Positions 53,155 to 62,913 of a stretch of DNA of 64,000 nt are shown one piece after another. Both the position numbers and the translations under genes were made by a program. The notes under the pieces are model-generated. The model made no database searches. It saw only the letters and a program-made list of their open reading frames with translations, and was not told the DNA's origin. The stretch comes from Bdellovibrionales bacterium (GTDB lineage: Bacteria > Bdellovibrionota > Bdellovibrionia > Bdellovibrionales > JAMPXM01), in NCBI GenBank assembly GCA_016713885.1, contig JADJOF010000002.1:124001-188000 (forward strand), in the 5' to 3' direction. Position 1 is the first letter of the stretch. Each line of letters starts with the position of its first letter.

Positions 53155-53785
53155 ATGGCCGAGAAAGTCGATGTACTGATTCATATTGAGATACCTAGTT
53201 TCAGCGAGATCTTGTCGCTTTTTCTCGGCCTTCCTGGATACACATTCAGGTCATTTTCTGATGTTTGCGAAATTGAGAACCACTCCGGGACTGTTGATCG
53301 CGGGTTTTCGCCAATTTGGGCAAATTCCATTGGCTTATCTCCCGCGGTTGTTGCTGGTTGGTGTGCCTGAAGATGTTCATTTATTGGTTGAGGGGCAGTG
53401 GCTAAAGAAAGGTCTATGCGATGCTCAGCTTTTACCACTCAATTCAGAACTTTTTCTCGCAAAGGTTGACCAACTTGTGTGTCGTACTCGAACTGTTTAC
53501 ATAACGGATACGATTCGAACGGTTCAGGGGTTGTACCAGGGAAGTCTTAGTCCAAAAGAAATTAGAATTCTTGAACTGCTTTTGCAAAGCGGTCGGGATG
53601 GAGTTACCCGTCAAGAGTTTGGTGATGGGGTGTGGCCAGGCTTATCTGTACATTCCAAAACGCTTGATACTCATCTTTTTAATCTTCGATCAAAGGTGGA
53701 AGAGTTCGGTTTGAATATCGTCTGGCACAGAGACCAGCAAGCTTGGCGTCTTCAATCCACGAATCCAAAAGTCCACGTCGACTAG
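53155..53785 (+). CDS. Pseudo-receiver/winged-helix regulator; frame broken
   Basis: The C-terminal domain (LSPKEIRILELLLQSGRDGVTRQEFGDGVWPG … DTHLFNLRSKVEEFG) is an OmpR/PhoB-type winged helix. The N-terminal half reads MAEKVDVLIHIEIPSFSEILSLF in one frame and LLIAGFRQFGQIPLAYLPRLLLVGVPED in another, with a frame change near 53283. It has a receiver-like fold but the acidic pocket and phospho-Asp are missing, so it is probably phosphorylation-independent. Linked to the GNAT gene downstream. Confidence 0.72.
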
Positions 53786-53910
53786 CGTTAGTGCGACCTA
53801 GATCGAGTCGGTAAAGAAATCTTAGGTGAACTTTTTCCTGGGGGATGTCGAACAGGTTGCCGGCTGGCAAGACGCCGGTTCGGTAAGATCTTCCAAGGAA
53901 GGAGTGAATC

Positions 53911-54561
53911 GTGTTTCAAATCCGAATTTTCAATCGCAATGACTGGTTCGATCGACGATCGAAAGACTACGAGATTGCCTACAAGGCGTGGTTGGATACT
54001 TGGCGACCTGAGTATCAAGCTCTTGATGCGAGCGCCGCAATTTACTCTGACGGCTTTACGCGGCAGGACCAAGTCTTGACGATTTGGTGGCAGGGCCATT
54101 GCGTCGCCTTGACGTTCTTCAATGTTGTGAATCTCTCGATGCAGACAGGTCAAATGGACTCTTACTTTGCGCCTTGGCCAAAGGAGATAGTGGAGAGGCT
54201 TGCATCGCTTAGTGAGGAGACGTTAGTCTGTAGTGCACTGACCGTGAGTAGACCATTTCAAGGGCAGTCGCTTCAAAGTTTTCCGATTAAGGACCTTCTT
54301 GCATCGGCGAGTCTTCAGCATCTCAGAATGAGCGCGTATCCAATCATGGTTGGGAATATGCGAAATAATCGAAATGCGAACCATCTCGTCTATAAGTTTG
54401 GAGCGCAGTTGTTGCAGACCGTTGTCTGTAATGGTGAGCCTAGCGATCTCGTTCTTTTTGAAAGGGACAGGCTACCGGCATTTCCGAAGTCGCTTCAACT
54501 GACTCTAGACAATGCCTTCTCGAACTCAGAACAAACAACTAAGCCGGCAATTGCGGCATAA
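53911..54561 (+). CDS. GNAT/FeeM-like acyltransferase
   Basis: 216 residues with a GNAT-like fold: YEIAYKAWLDTWRPEY at the start, LTIWWQGHCVALTFFN, ALTVSRPFQGQSLQS and a terminal HLVYKFGAQLL. The pattern resembles autoinducer-synthase/N-acyl amino-acid synthase relatives more than classic acetyltransferases. Product unknown. AAGGAAGGAG lies before the GTG. The diiron protein gene starts 15 bases after its stop; an acylated small molecule is an attractive but unproven idea. Confidence 0.6.
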   Translation: MFQIRIFNRNDWFDRRSKDYEIAYKAWLDTWRPEYQALDASAAIYSDGFTRQDQVLTIWWQGHCVALTFFNVVNLSMQTGQMDSYFAPWPKEIVERLASLSEETLVCSALTVSRPFQGQSLQSFPIKDLLASASLQHLRMSAYPIMVGNMRNNRNANHLVYKFGAQLLQTVVCNGEPSDLVLFERDRLPAFPKSLQLTLDNAFSNSEQTTKPAIAA

Positions 54562-54576
54562 TTAAAGGGGTACACA

Positions 54577-55233
54577 ATGAGTGAAATTAGGGATATCTGC
54601 GTGACGGCGATTCGAAAAATGGAAGAGGAGTGTGGGCGACTCCCGTGGGAGGATCGTCGTGTGTATGCCGATTGGCTATCTCAGACGTACTTTTACGTTC
54701 AGCATGCGACTCGAGTTTTGGCAAAAGCGGCGTATCGTTGTCATTTAGATGAGGAGCCGCTTCATAAAAAACTGTTGCATGGGATCAACAGAAGAAAAGA
54801 ACCACGAGATTCTCGCGACCAATGATCTCAAGCATATTGGGCACAAATTGAACGAGTTTTATGAGTACCCAGAGACGTCGGCGTATTATCAGACGCTTTA
54901 TCATCTCATTGACTACAACGGTCCGTACGAACTTCTCGGGTATTTTGTCACTCTCGAAGGCCTGGGGGGATTGGAGCCGGTGGGTTGTACGAACGCATTG
55001 TGAAAGCGCATGGAGAAAAGGCGGCGTCTTTTGTAAAGGTCCATGCAAAATTGGATGCCGGACACTATGAAGAGATGGTGCAGTATCTTGAGACATTGGA
55101 TGCGCAGAGGCTCGCCATCGTTATGCACGGCATTGAAATATCAACGACGCTATACTGCAATATGCTGAAGAGGATTACCGCAGAGGCGGCAAAAATCGGT
55201 CGGTCGAGTCAAGCATTTGCCAATGCAGTCTAA
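54577..55233 (+). CDS. Haem-oxygenase-like diiron oxygenase; two frame breaks
   Basis: Joining three frames gives about 218 residues with an all-helical HDO-type fold. Likely iron ligands are in STEEKNHEILATNDLKHIG, the Glu of FVTLEGLG, and VHAKLDAGHYEEM. The breaks fall near 54782 and near 54962-54975, next to G runs. Enzymes of this superfamily cleave C-C bonds or hydroxylate nitrogen in natural-product pathways. The 3' end overlaps the next, convergent gene by 4 bases. SD AAAGGGG before the ATG. Confidence 0.68.
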
Positions 55234-55991
55234 ATGGTCGCATCAATCACGTAGAGATTGTTAGTTCTGAGCGCCGGCTCGTCCACGAGTCGGATGCTCC
55301 AAACCACTAATGCGGCTTCATTGTTGCCAGTCAATCGGCCGCGAATAGGGCAGATAAATTTCGACTTTAGCTCTGCTGTGAAACGTTGTTCAGAGAATCT
55401 TTCACGTGCAACGTACGGTGCTAGTTTAAACCTTTCTTTTGGAGATGCGTTTCCCCCAAAGATTCGTTTGGAGATATCGATCAGCTCTGCGCGTGAATTT
55501 GACTCATGCTCGATGAGCTCTTCCCACGGACAGAAGATCAAATCGGCGAGAGTGTAACTTGAATACTGAAAGTAGTTAAAGTTGCGGAAAAACTGAGTGC
55601 CATCAGCAAGATAGACTTCGACAACATCACTCTCATCGATTTCCGAGAAAATCTGGTCGTCGAGGCGCCATCGATTTTGGACAAAAAGATGCCAGAGCGC
55701 TTTCTTCGACTCGTTAAAGCGAATACCATCTGCCTGAATATTGGAAATGCTTGAAACGTACTTCTCAAGTGCATTCACCAGGCGAAGCTGGGTGTCGAGG
55801 GGATAGGAATAGAGCGTCTTCCAGGCAATCTCGCTCGAGATACTGAACGCAAGGCCATTTTCATGGAGGACAGACTGGAGCATCTCAAGATGGGTGTCGA
55901 TTGCACTCATCGGCGGCATTTGTTGTACTCGAGTGACCGTCGTGATTTCAGATTGGCATTCAGAGGGCATGCTCGAACTCTCAGTGGTCAA
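55230..55991 (-). CDS. Soluble protein of unknown function
   Basis: 253 residues, no signal or membrane segment, not recognised. The N-terminal 30 residues are Ser/Thr-rich, the middle is helical, and a Trp/Tyr-rich stretch (FFRNFNYFQYSSYTLADLIFCPWEELI) is distinctive. The C-terminal part (FICPIRGRLTGNNEAALVVWSIRLVDEP) looks beta-rich. TTG at 55991 or ATG at 55970 could be the start. It lies within the accessory island between the diiron protein and the radical SAM gene. Confidence 0.6.
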   Translation of the reverse strand: MTTESSSMPSECQSEITTVTRVQQMPPMSAIDTHLEMLQSVLHENGLAFSISSEIAWKTLYSYPLDTQLRLVNALEKYVSSISNIQADGIRFNESKKALWHLFVQNRWRLDDQIFSEIDESDVVEVYLADGTQFFRNFNYFQYSSYTLADLIFCPWEELIEHESNSRAELIDISKRIFGGNASPKERFKLAPYVARERFSEQRFTAELKSKFICPIRGRLTGNNEAALVVWSIRLVDEPALRTNNLYVIDATI

Positions 55992-56088
55992 CGGGACCTT
56001 AAAATTGGGTTAAGAGTTGGTTTTCCATGAATTAAACGGGCTGTGTCAACGTTATATCTGGCGCGGCTCCACAAGGGCGTGCCGAAAC

Positions 56089-57796
56089 CTAGGCTGCTGG
56101 GGGATCGAGGTGGCTTAGATCGGCCCAGTACTTTTCTAGATACTCAGAATTGCGGCCAGCGACCTCGTTCGCCAGTTCAAACTTCAAGTTGTTGTCGAGG
56201 AAACGGGAAAAGAGATCCTCTTTTGAATAACCTAGTGATCGAAAGTGATAATACTGCCAGGGTGAGTTAAAGAGCCCTGCTCCCTTCGTCGCGAGCCATC
56301 GATTGGCGCAAAAGTCTGCTAGTTCGTCCGCTTGTTTGAAGTTCATGAGTTGATGCGCCCATTCTGTGGATGTTGAGCCAACATGGGTGAACCCATACTG
56401 GGACGGATTTCTTGCGTAGTCGGCAAAGTCGACGACCGTCTTGTCGAGACTTTCGAAGTAGGGGCGAAAGCAGGAGCGGGACTAAAGGCGACGGCATGAA
56501 GAGCGTCGTGATGAGTGAGCCAGTCAAGGGTGTCGAGTACTGAGCTTTCAGGTTCGCCGGGAAGGCCGGTTATGAAGGACCCGCTGCCAAAACACTGGTG
56601 CCCATGCTTTTTTTAAATGTGACGAGAAACTCTTTTACCCGATCAGGCGGGGTGCCTTTTCCCGCCTTCCTTGCCGCTTCTGGATGGAACGATTCCAGTC
56701 CCCAGAAAAGTGAGCTCGCGCCGGCTTCGACCATGAGGTCCGCCGTGTGGGGGAATTTAACGGCGACATCGACACGGGCGTACGATGTGAAATCAATTTT
56801 GAACGGTAGTTTGAGAATCGCGCCACAAATTGTTTCAACTTTTTCGCGGGAGTCATTGAAGCAATCATCGGTAAAGCTGTAGCTCGTGGTGCCGAAGAGG
56901 TCGTAGTTTCGTTGGAACTCCTCCATCAAAACGGAAACGTTCTTGCGGACCGAGTTTTTGCGTTCGTAGTAACAGAACTTACAGTTAAAAATACAGCCGC
57001 GACTGATCTCGATTGGCAGGCTCTCCCTTTCCTGAATAGCCCATTTCGACTGATAGATTGTCGTCGGGCAATGGCTCATCTGATTCTTCAGCACGGCCTC
57101 AGCAAGCGTTGGAACTCCATAGAGGAGTTTGGTGACGGGCTCCGTTCCGTTGAAGATGGCCCGAGTCGTACTGACGATGCTTGCATCTCCCGCTCCAAGG
57201 GCGAGGTAGTCGATGCCTTTGCTGAGTTCGGACTTGGCTAGAAACTTAGTGGCTTTTGTACCGCCGACAACGATCTTGGCTCGGGGCGCTTTTTGGGAAA
57301 GAAGGGAGCGGAGCGATTGGATCCAGTTCAACCACTCCTCTTCAGAATTGGCCCATAAAAATCCTGACTGATAGTTATTAAAAGCGACTTGGCGAGAGGC
57401 TTTGACGTCGAAGAATCGACAAAAAGGAGAAAGAAAGGTCGTTGAAATGCCGACCAGCAAGGTCGACTGGTCAATAAAGTGTGAAAGATATTCGAAAAAA
57501 TTTTCCTTTTTCGTGAAGAAGTCGACCACGACTGTTGAGAAGCCGTTTGCTTCAAGCTGACTGGCGAGAACGTAGGGTGCCATGTACCGACCGGCACCGA
57601 GCTCTCCGTAGCTAACTAAAATGATAGGATCACAACCTGAGCCATTTTGGGTGATCAAAGCATGTTCGCCGACGGAAAAGCAAAGAATTGACGGTGCTTG
57701 AACGGGCAAAATTGGTGGGAAAAATGACTTTCCACGAGATTTGAACTCAAGTTCAGCGGCGCTCTGTGCTAAGAGTTCCGCGGTATGGAAAATCAT
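56089..57796 (-). CDS. B12-binding-type radical SAM protein; two frame breaks
   Basis: A radical SAM enzyme of roughly 565 residues. The N-terminal 200 residues have a Rossmann/B12-like pattern (ILVSYGELGAGRYMAPYVLASQL, KIVVGGTKATKF), though I see no DxHxxG cobalamin motif. The iron-sulfur site is RGCIFNCKFCYYERK. Two frame changes, near 56585 and 56480, are needed to reach the tail (QLMNFKQADELADFCANRW … WADLSHLD). The substrate is unknown. It is divergent from rlmN and close to the GNAT and diiron genes. Confidence 0.75.
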
Positions 57797-57982
57797 GAAA
57801 ACTTTGGCAGTTTTGGCGCCGCCCCTGAGCCGCTCTCCCTTTCAGGTCACCTTCTTGACGATCATTTAGGTTCCAAAGAGGGGCCGGTTGCGGCCGCGCT
57901 TGAAGCTCAGCCAGGTTTACCGGAAGTCCAGCCGGAGCGGGTGAGCGCGTGTGGCGTGTCGGCCTCCACCGCTGCGGAGCCG

Positions 57983-59101
57983 ATGGCCAATATTTTTAAT
58001 TACTCGCTCAAGGAGCTTGAGAGCTATTTGCAGGGGCTCGGCAAAGAAAAGTTTCGGGCACGCCAGTTGTTTCAATGGATTTATCAGAAGCGCGTTTATA
58101 ATTTTGAAGAGATGTCGAATATCGCGAAAGCCTTCCGCGCCGAACTTCCCTCGAAATTTGAGTTTCGTCTGCCGAAGGCAGTTCAAGAACTCAAGAGCGT
58201 TGATGGGACTCGAAAGTGGCTCTTTGACGTCGGTGGTGGTCTGACGGTCGAGACGGTATTGATTCCGTCCAACGACAGATTGACCCTTTGTGTTTCAAGC
58301 GAAGTGGGCTGCAACATGGCCTGCCGCTTCTGTTACACCGGCACCCAGAAAATGAAGCGCCGTCTGACCGCAGCCGATATTGTGGGGCAGTTTCTGCACG
58401 CACAGGAGCGCCTGGCAAAAGACGGACTCCGCGTTACCAATATCGTCTTTATGGGGATGGGGGAGCCGCTCGACAATCCCGAAGCCGTTTTCCGTGCAAT
58501 TGAGATTTTGCGTGAAGCTGATGGAATTGGATTTTCGCGCAAGAAGATCACGGTTTCGACGTCGGGGATTGTGCCGATGATTTCGAAAGTGACGGAAGCC
58601 GGTGTTCGCCTGGCGGTAAGCCTCAATGCGCCGAATGATCAGATTCGCGATCAGGTGATGCCGATCAACCGTCGCTGGAAGCTCAAAGAGTTGCTACAGG
58701 CTTGTCGCGACCACGCGCGCGAAACGAATGATCACGTGACACTCGAGTATGTTTTGCTCAAGGGCATCACTGATTCCGTCGAGCAGGCGCGTGAGTTGTA
58801 CGATCTGACTCGCAATGTTCCATGCAAGATCAATATCATTCCGTTTAACGAGCATCCGGGCACAAGCTATCGGCGTCCGTCGGATGAACAGGTTTTACGT
58901 TTCCAAGAGGAGCTGATTCAACTCGGGGCCCATGTGCTGCTTCGGCGAACAATGGGGCGCGATATCTTTGCGGCCTGTGGTCAGCTAACTTCGCAGTATC
59001 AGGGGCGCCCTGAGACGTTGGCCGAAGCCAAAGCGTCGCAGCGCCTTGCCGATGCGCCGGAAACAAAACTTCGCAATCAACATCAGTTTCAGCTCACATA
59101 G
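57983..59101 (+). CDS. rlmN: Dual-specificity 23S rRNA/tRNA adenine-C2 methyltransferase RlmN
   Basis: About 372 residues. The radical SAM motif is CNMACRFCYTG, and the methyl-carrier Cys is in the C-terminal FAACGQLTSQ. Other blocks are FRARQLFQWIY and GMGEPLDNPEAV. It makes 2-methyladenosine at 23S position 2503 and tRNA position 37. I chose the ATG at 57983 because the core begins there and GCGGAG lies upstream; a start at 57785 would overlap the divergent radical SAM start codon. A PfkB kinase gene follows 15 bases later. Confidence 0.93.
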   Translation: MANIFNYSLKELESYLQGLGKEKFRARQLFQWIYQKRVYNFEEMSNIAKAFRAELPSKFEFRLPKAVQELKSVDGTRKWLFDVGGGLTVETVLIPSNDRLTLCVSSEVGCNMACRFCYTGTQKMKRRLTAADIVGQFLHAQERLAKDGLRVTNIVFMGMGEPLDNPEAVFRAIEILREADGIGFSRKKITVSTSGIVPMISKVTEAGVRLAVSLNAPNDQIRDQVMPINRRWKLKELLQACRDHARETNDHVTLEYVLLKGITDSVEQARELYDLTRNVPCKINIIPFNEHPGTSYRRPSDEQVLRFQEELIQLGAHVLLRRTMGRDIFAACGQLTSQYQGRPETLAEAKASQRLADAPETKLRNQHQFQLT

Positions 59102-59116
59102 TTTTAGGGGGAGTTC

Positions 59117-60025
59117 ATGTCAGATATTCTGGTCGTCGGTAGTCTTGCGTATGATACAATTTCAACGCCATCGGGAAAAGCGCCCCGCACCTTAGGTGGC
59201 AGCGCGAACTACTTTTCACTTGCGGCGAGCCTGTTTGCGCCCGTGAAAGTTGTTGGCGTTGTCGGTGAAGATTACGAATCAAAAGACCTTGAGATGCTGA
59301 AGTCCCGCAATGTTGACGTCGCCGGCTTGAAAACAGTGAAGGGCAAGACCTTTCACTGGGAAGGTGCCTATGACGGCGACATGAACGAGGCCAAGACCTT
59401 GGCGACTGAGCTTAACGTTTTTGCGGACTTCAATCCTGAACTGCCGGTGAGTTACCAGGATGCGCAGTATGTGTTCTTGGCCAATATCGATCCGGCTCGG
59501 CAGCTGCGCGTACTTGAGCAGGTCAAGAGACCAAAGCTCGTTGGCGCGGACACGATGAACTTTTGGATTTCATCGAAGCGAGACACATTGGTGAAGGTTT
59601 TGGGAAAAATCGACGCGCTCCTGATCAACGAAGGCGAAGCGGAAATGCTGACGGGGGCTAGCAACGCGATCGCTGCAAGCGATGCCCTTATCAAAATGGG
59701 CCCAAAGGCCGTGGTTGTGAAGCGTGGTGAGTATGGCTTTGTTCTGCGCACGCAAGAAGGCTATTTCATTTTACCGGCATTCCCTGTTGCGACGGTTGTT
59801 GACCCGACTGGAGCAGGAGACACGTTTGCAGGCGCGTTCTTTGGCACACTGGCTCGCTCGAATCGAGGCCTAGATTTGGCGTCATTGAAAGAGGCCTGCG
59901 TGAATGGTTGCCTCTTGGCGAGCTTCACAGTTCAGGGGTTTGGCGTTAGCGTTCTCCGCGACTTGACGATGGGCGGGGTTGAAAAGCGTGCGCTCGAGTT
60001 CAATACGGTGACTTCACGGGCGTAA
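59117..60025 (+). CDS. PfkB-family carbohydrate kinase
   Basis: 302 residues of ribokinase fold. It has the start motif ILVVGSLAYDTISTPSG and GGSANYFSLAAS, and the catalytic signature DPTGAGDTFAGAFFG. Substrate could be a sugar or nucleoside; no lid motif decides it. Follows rlmN by 15 bases and has GGGGGAG before the ATG, so it is likely co-transcribed. Confidence 0.85.
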   Translation: MSDILVVGSLAYDTISTPSGKAPRTLGGSANYFSLAASLFAPVKVVGVVGEDYESKDLEMLKSRNVDVAGLKTVKGKTFHWEGAYDGDMNEAKTLATELNVFADFNPELPVSYQDAQYVFLANIDPARQLRVLEQVKRPKLVGADTMNFWISSKRDTLVKVLGKIDALLINEGEAEMLTGASNAIAASDALIKMGPKAVVVKRGEYGFVLRTQEGYFILPAFPVATVVDPTGAGDTFAGAFFGTLARSNRGLDLASLKEACVNGCLLASFTVQGFGVSVLRDLTMGGVEKRALEFNTVTSRA

Positions 60026-60062
60026 AATGGCCTCGAACTAGACCTAGGTTGGATGTTGAGAT

Positions 60063-60087
60063 CTCGACTATATCGACTATAGTCGAG
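60063..60087. repeat. Inverted and tandem repeat between genes
   Basis: CTCGACTATA (60063-60072) and TATAGTCGAG (60078-60087) form a perfect 10-bp inverted repeat around TCGAC. The left part also reads as two tandem TCGACTATA copies. No T-run follows; an operator or dyad is possible. Confidence 0.45.
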
Positions 60088-60160
60088 GTCTGCCGTTTCC
60101 AGGCCCCCAGACACTCAAAGATTCCCTCCACTTTTCCGATAGATAAGTAAGCGAGGGAGC

Positions 60161-61837
60161 ATGTCTCCAAAGAAAAAGAGTGCAGCGCGCGTCAGTGCGC
60201 AACCAAAAGACGAATTGATTGATGCACTTCTCCAGGCTGAAGGAGATGAAGGCCCACTCTCGCTCGAAGAGCGCCTCAACACTGTCACGCGCGCCGCGGG
60301 CAATGTGAAAACAAGATCTGGAATCTCGCTAGCGAAGCCACCTCCGCCGCCTCCATTTGAAAATTCAGATCCGGTATTTAGTTTTGATGCAGAGACCGCC
60401 GCCTTCGATGTCGAGTCGATGCGAGCATCCAAAGCTGCACCGTCTGAGCCTGTGCATATCGATCAGCCCGAATTCAGCCCCGATGTCACAAAAGACTTCA
60501 GTTTGGCGGACAGTGTTCGTTCTGAAAAGAATAGTGAGGGACGGACGCAGGCGGTGCGTATGGATTCTTCAGCGCCCTACGATTTTGAGCAGCCGGCGCG
60601 CTTGAAGGATTCTCCACCTCCGCCGATGGTGCGACGAGAAAATCGTTCGAGTCCGTTCGACGCCCTTCGCGTTGAACCTCGGCCTCCAGGAGAGAAAAAG
60701 ACTCCGCCTCCGCCGCCTCTTGAAATTGAAAGTGAGCCTGAAGTCGTACCCCCTGAGGCCGTCGCTCTGGAGCCGATCGAAATTTCGGTACGGGCCGTGA
60801 CCAAGTCTGTTTCGCAGAAGCTTGAAAGTGCGTTAAAGCGTCTGCGAAGCGAGATTGTGCCGGAGGTTTCTTCGTCAGAGCCAAGCTCGTCGCCAATTGA
60901 ATTGATGGCTCCTGCCCCCGAGTTCACGCCAGACGCTGCGCCAACGGTACCGGTGCCAGCGACCGGACCGGCGCCAGCGGCAGTGGCCGCGGCCGCGGCT
61001 TCTATTGACGACGAAAAAACCATGGCGATGGATGCTGTCCAGCCAGCGTCTGCTGCTGAGCCAAATGGTCCGGCATGGCAGGACATGAAGACGGAAGTGC
61101 TTCCGCCCGACACGCGCTCGCGCACAGTTGATGAAGATCCAGAGGGCGAACGCTTTATGCCGACCGAGATTCGTGCCGGCTCACCAGGGGCGCGCTTTCG
61201 TGAAGAGGCCAAACAGATTCAGCCCGGGGCGGCCATTTTTTCGTCAGCAGAAGCGGCGTTGAGGCAGTCTGAAAATCTTCGTGTTGCGCAAAAGCGGATT
61301 TCAGATCTTGAGCGTGAGCTTGAACGCGTTCGTCGAGAGAATGAAAATCTTCGTTCGGCAGGTGAGACGCTCAGGCGTCGTCTTGATGAGTTGCAGGCGC
61401 ATGCCGAGAACTCTGAGACGAATGCACAAGAGGCGCGTAAGATTGCCGAAGAAGAAAAGAAAGTTCTGCGTGGTCAGATCGCCAGTCGCGATCGCGAAAT
61501 CGCAGAGATGCGCGGACGTCTCGACGACGCTGAAGGGCGCCTGGAGGCCAACTTCAGGAAGATTCGTGTGCGTGAACGCGACTTGGAGCATCGTATTGAA
61601 ATCATCAAGGCCGAGAGCCAGTCGATTGCGGCGAGTAAGGATCGTATGATCTTGGAGCTCAAACGGCAGGTCGATCAGGTTACAGCTGAGCTCAATCACG
61701 CCAAGTCCCAGGTCCAGGAGACTTTCGGGCAGTTCAAAGAACGTCAAGAAACAGCTCGTCGGGCTGTTCGCGCACTGCGAATTGCGCTTACAGTATTAGA
61801 AGGCGAAGACGATTCAGGGTCACGAAAAGCAGAGTGA
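60161..61837 (+). CDS. Large Pro-rich coiled-coil protein, unknown
   Basis: 558 residues with no signal. Residues 1-350 are low-complexity, rich in Pro, Ala, Glu and Ser with PPPPPP runs. Residues 365-545 form a long coiled coil (ENLRVAQKRISDLERELERV onward). Such proteins often act as cytoplasmic scaffolds or polarity and filament factors. The metallophosphoesterase gene starts on its stop codon (GTGA), so the products may work together. Confidence 0.7.
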   Translation: MSPKKKSAARVSAQPKDELIDALLQAEGDEGPLSLEERLNTVTRAAGNVKTRSGISLAKPPPPPPFENSDPVFSFDAETAAFDVESMRASKAAPSEPVHIDQPEFSPDVTKDFSLADSVRSEKNSEGRTQAVRMDSSAPYDFEQPARLKDSPPPPMVRRENRSSPFDALRVEPRPPGEKKTPPPPPLEIESEPEVVPPEAVALEPIEISVRAVTKSVSQKLESALKRLRSEIVPEVSSSEPSSSPIELMAPAPEFTPDAAPTVPVPATGPAPAAVAAAAASIDDEKTMAMDAVQPASAAEPNGPAWQDMKTEVLPPDTRSRTVDEDPEGERFMPTEIRAGSPGARFREEAKQIQPGAAIFSSAEAALRQSENLRVAQKRISDLERELERVRRENENLRSAGETLRRRLDELQAHAENSETNAQEARKIAEEEKKVLRGQIASRDREIAEMRGRLDDAEGRLEANFRKIRVRERDLEHRIEIIKAESQSIAASKDRMILELKRQVDQVTAELNHAKSQVQETFGQFKERQETARRAVRALRIALTVLEGEDDSGSRKAE

Positions 61838-62913
61838 AGAAATTAAAACTGATCATCTCAGATTTGCATCTCGGTCGTGGTCGCACGCTTGAAGGCGGCG
61901 GCACGAATTCGCTTGAAGAGTTTTACTTCGGTAAAAAGCTCGCTGAATTTTTTAACTACTATTGTTCTGGTGAGTTTCGCGATTACGACGTTGAGCTGAT
62001 TATCAACGGCGACTTTCTCAATTTTTTGCAGACTGACTATCGCGGTCATTTTCTGACCGTGGTGACCGAGGGGATCGCTCTTGCTCAGATCCGGGCCATT
62101 GTCGATGGGCACCGTGAAGTCTTTCAGGCGATGCGGGCGTTTGCTGCTCACCCCAATCGATCGGTAACCTATGTTGTTGGCAATCACGATCAGGCGATGC
62201 TTTGGCCGGCGACGAGGGAGTTTTTTGACAGCGTCGTTGGTGCGGCTGTTCGCTATAAAAATATTGTTCACTTCTTTGACGGCGTTCATGTCGAGCATGG
62301 GCACATGCACGAGGCCGCAAATCGCCTTGATCCGAAACGCTTTTTTTTGAAGCGAAACTTGCCTGAGCCAATTCTCAATTTGCCCTTTGGATCGCACTTC
62401 TTTGTCGACTTTGTTTTGAAGATTAAAGAGAAACATCCGCATATCGACAAAGTTCGTCCGTTCAATCGGGTGTTGAAATGGGCGATGTTCAATGAGACGT
62501 GGTTCACGCTGACTTCGCTTGCGAAGCTCACTGTGTACTTCATCAAGACGATGATCTCAGCAGATCCAAGACGTCATATGCCGCTCAGTCGCGTCTTGCG
62601 CGTTTTGGCCGAAAGCGCTGTCTTTCCGGACTTGAGCGAGTCGGCGCGGCGCGTTCTTACTGATGAGCGTGTTCACACCGTGATTTTTGGCCACTCTCAT
62701 GTCTACCAGTACCGTCAGTGGGGCGCGAACAAGGAATACTTTAATACTGGAACATGGACAGATCTCACATCGTTGGATATCCAATCGTTGGGTAAAATCA
62801 CCAAGCTGACTTACGTCCTCATCGAATACCCTGAGGATGGCGGGCGCCCACGCGGGCGCTTAAAGGAGTGGCGTGGATACCATAGGATTGAAGAGGATGT
62901 CGCGGTCTCCTAA
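61834..62913 (+). CDS. Metallophosphoesterase
   Basis: 359 residues with all five calcineurin-like metal motifs: SDLHLGRG, NGDFLNFL, GNHD, the His in VEHGHMHE and GHSHVYQ. It is a cytoplasmic phosphoesterase; family relatives include LpxH-like lipid A hydrolases and cyclic-nucleotide enzymes. The start is a GTG overlapping the coiled-coil stop codon. Its end overlaps the pgi start by 41 bases. Substrate unresolved. Confidence 0.87.
   Translation: MKKLKLIISDLHLGRGRTLEGGGTNSLEEFYFGKKLAEFFNYYCSGEFRDYDVELIINGDFLNFLQTDYRGHFLTVVTEGIALAQIRAIVDGHREVFQAMRAFAAHPNRSVTYVVGNHDQAMLWPATREFFDSVVGAAVRYKNIVHFFDGVHVEHGHMHEAANRLDPKRFFLKRNLPEPILNLPFGSHFFVDFVLKIKEKHPHIDKVRPFNRVLKWAMFNETWFTLTSLAKLTVYFIKTMISADPRRHMPLSRVLRVLAESAVFPDLSESARRVLTDERVHTVIFGHSHVYQYRQWGANKEYFNTGTWTDLTSLDIQSLGKITKLTYVLIEYPEDGGRPRGRLKEWRGYHRIEEDVAVS

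Noticed and set aside
57785..57982. RlmN N-terminal extension
   Set aside because: The 66 residues are low-complexity, would overlap the divergent radical SAM start, and the family core starts at 57983 with its own SD.
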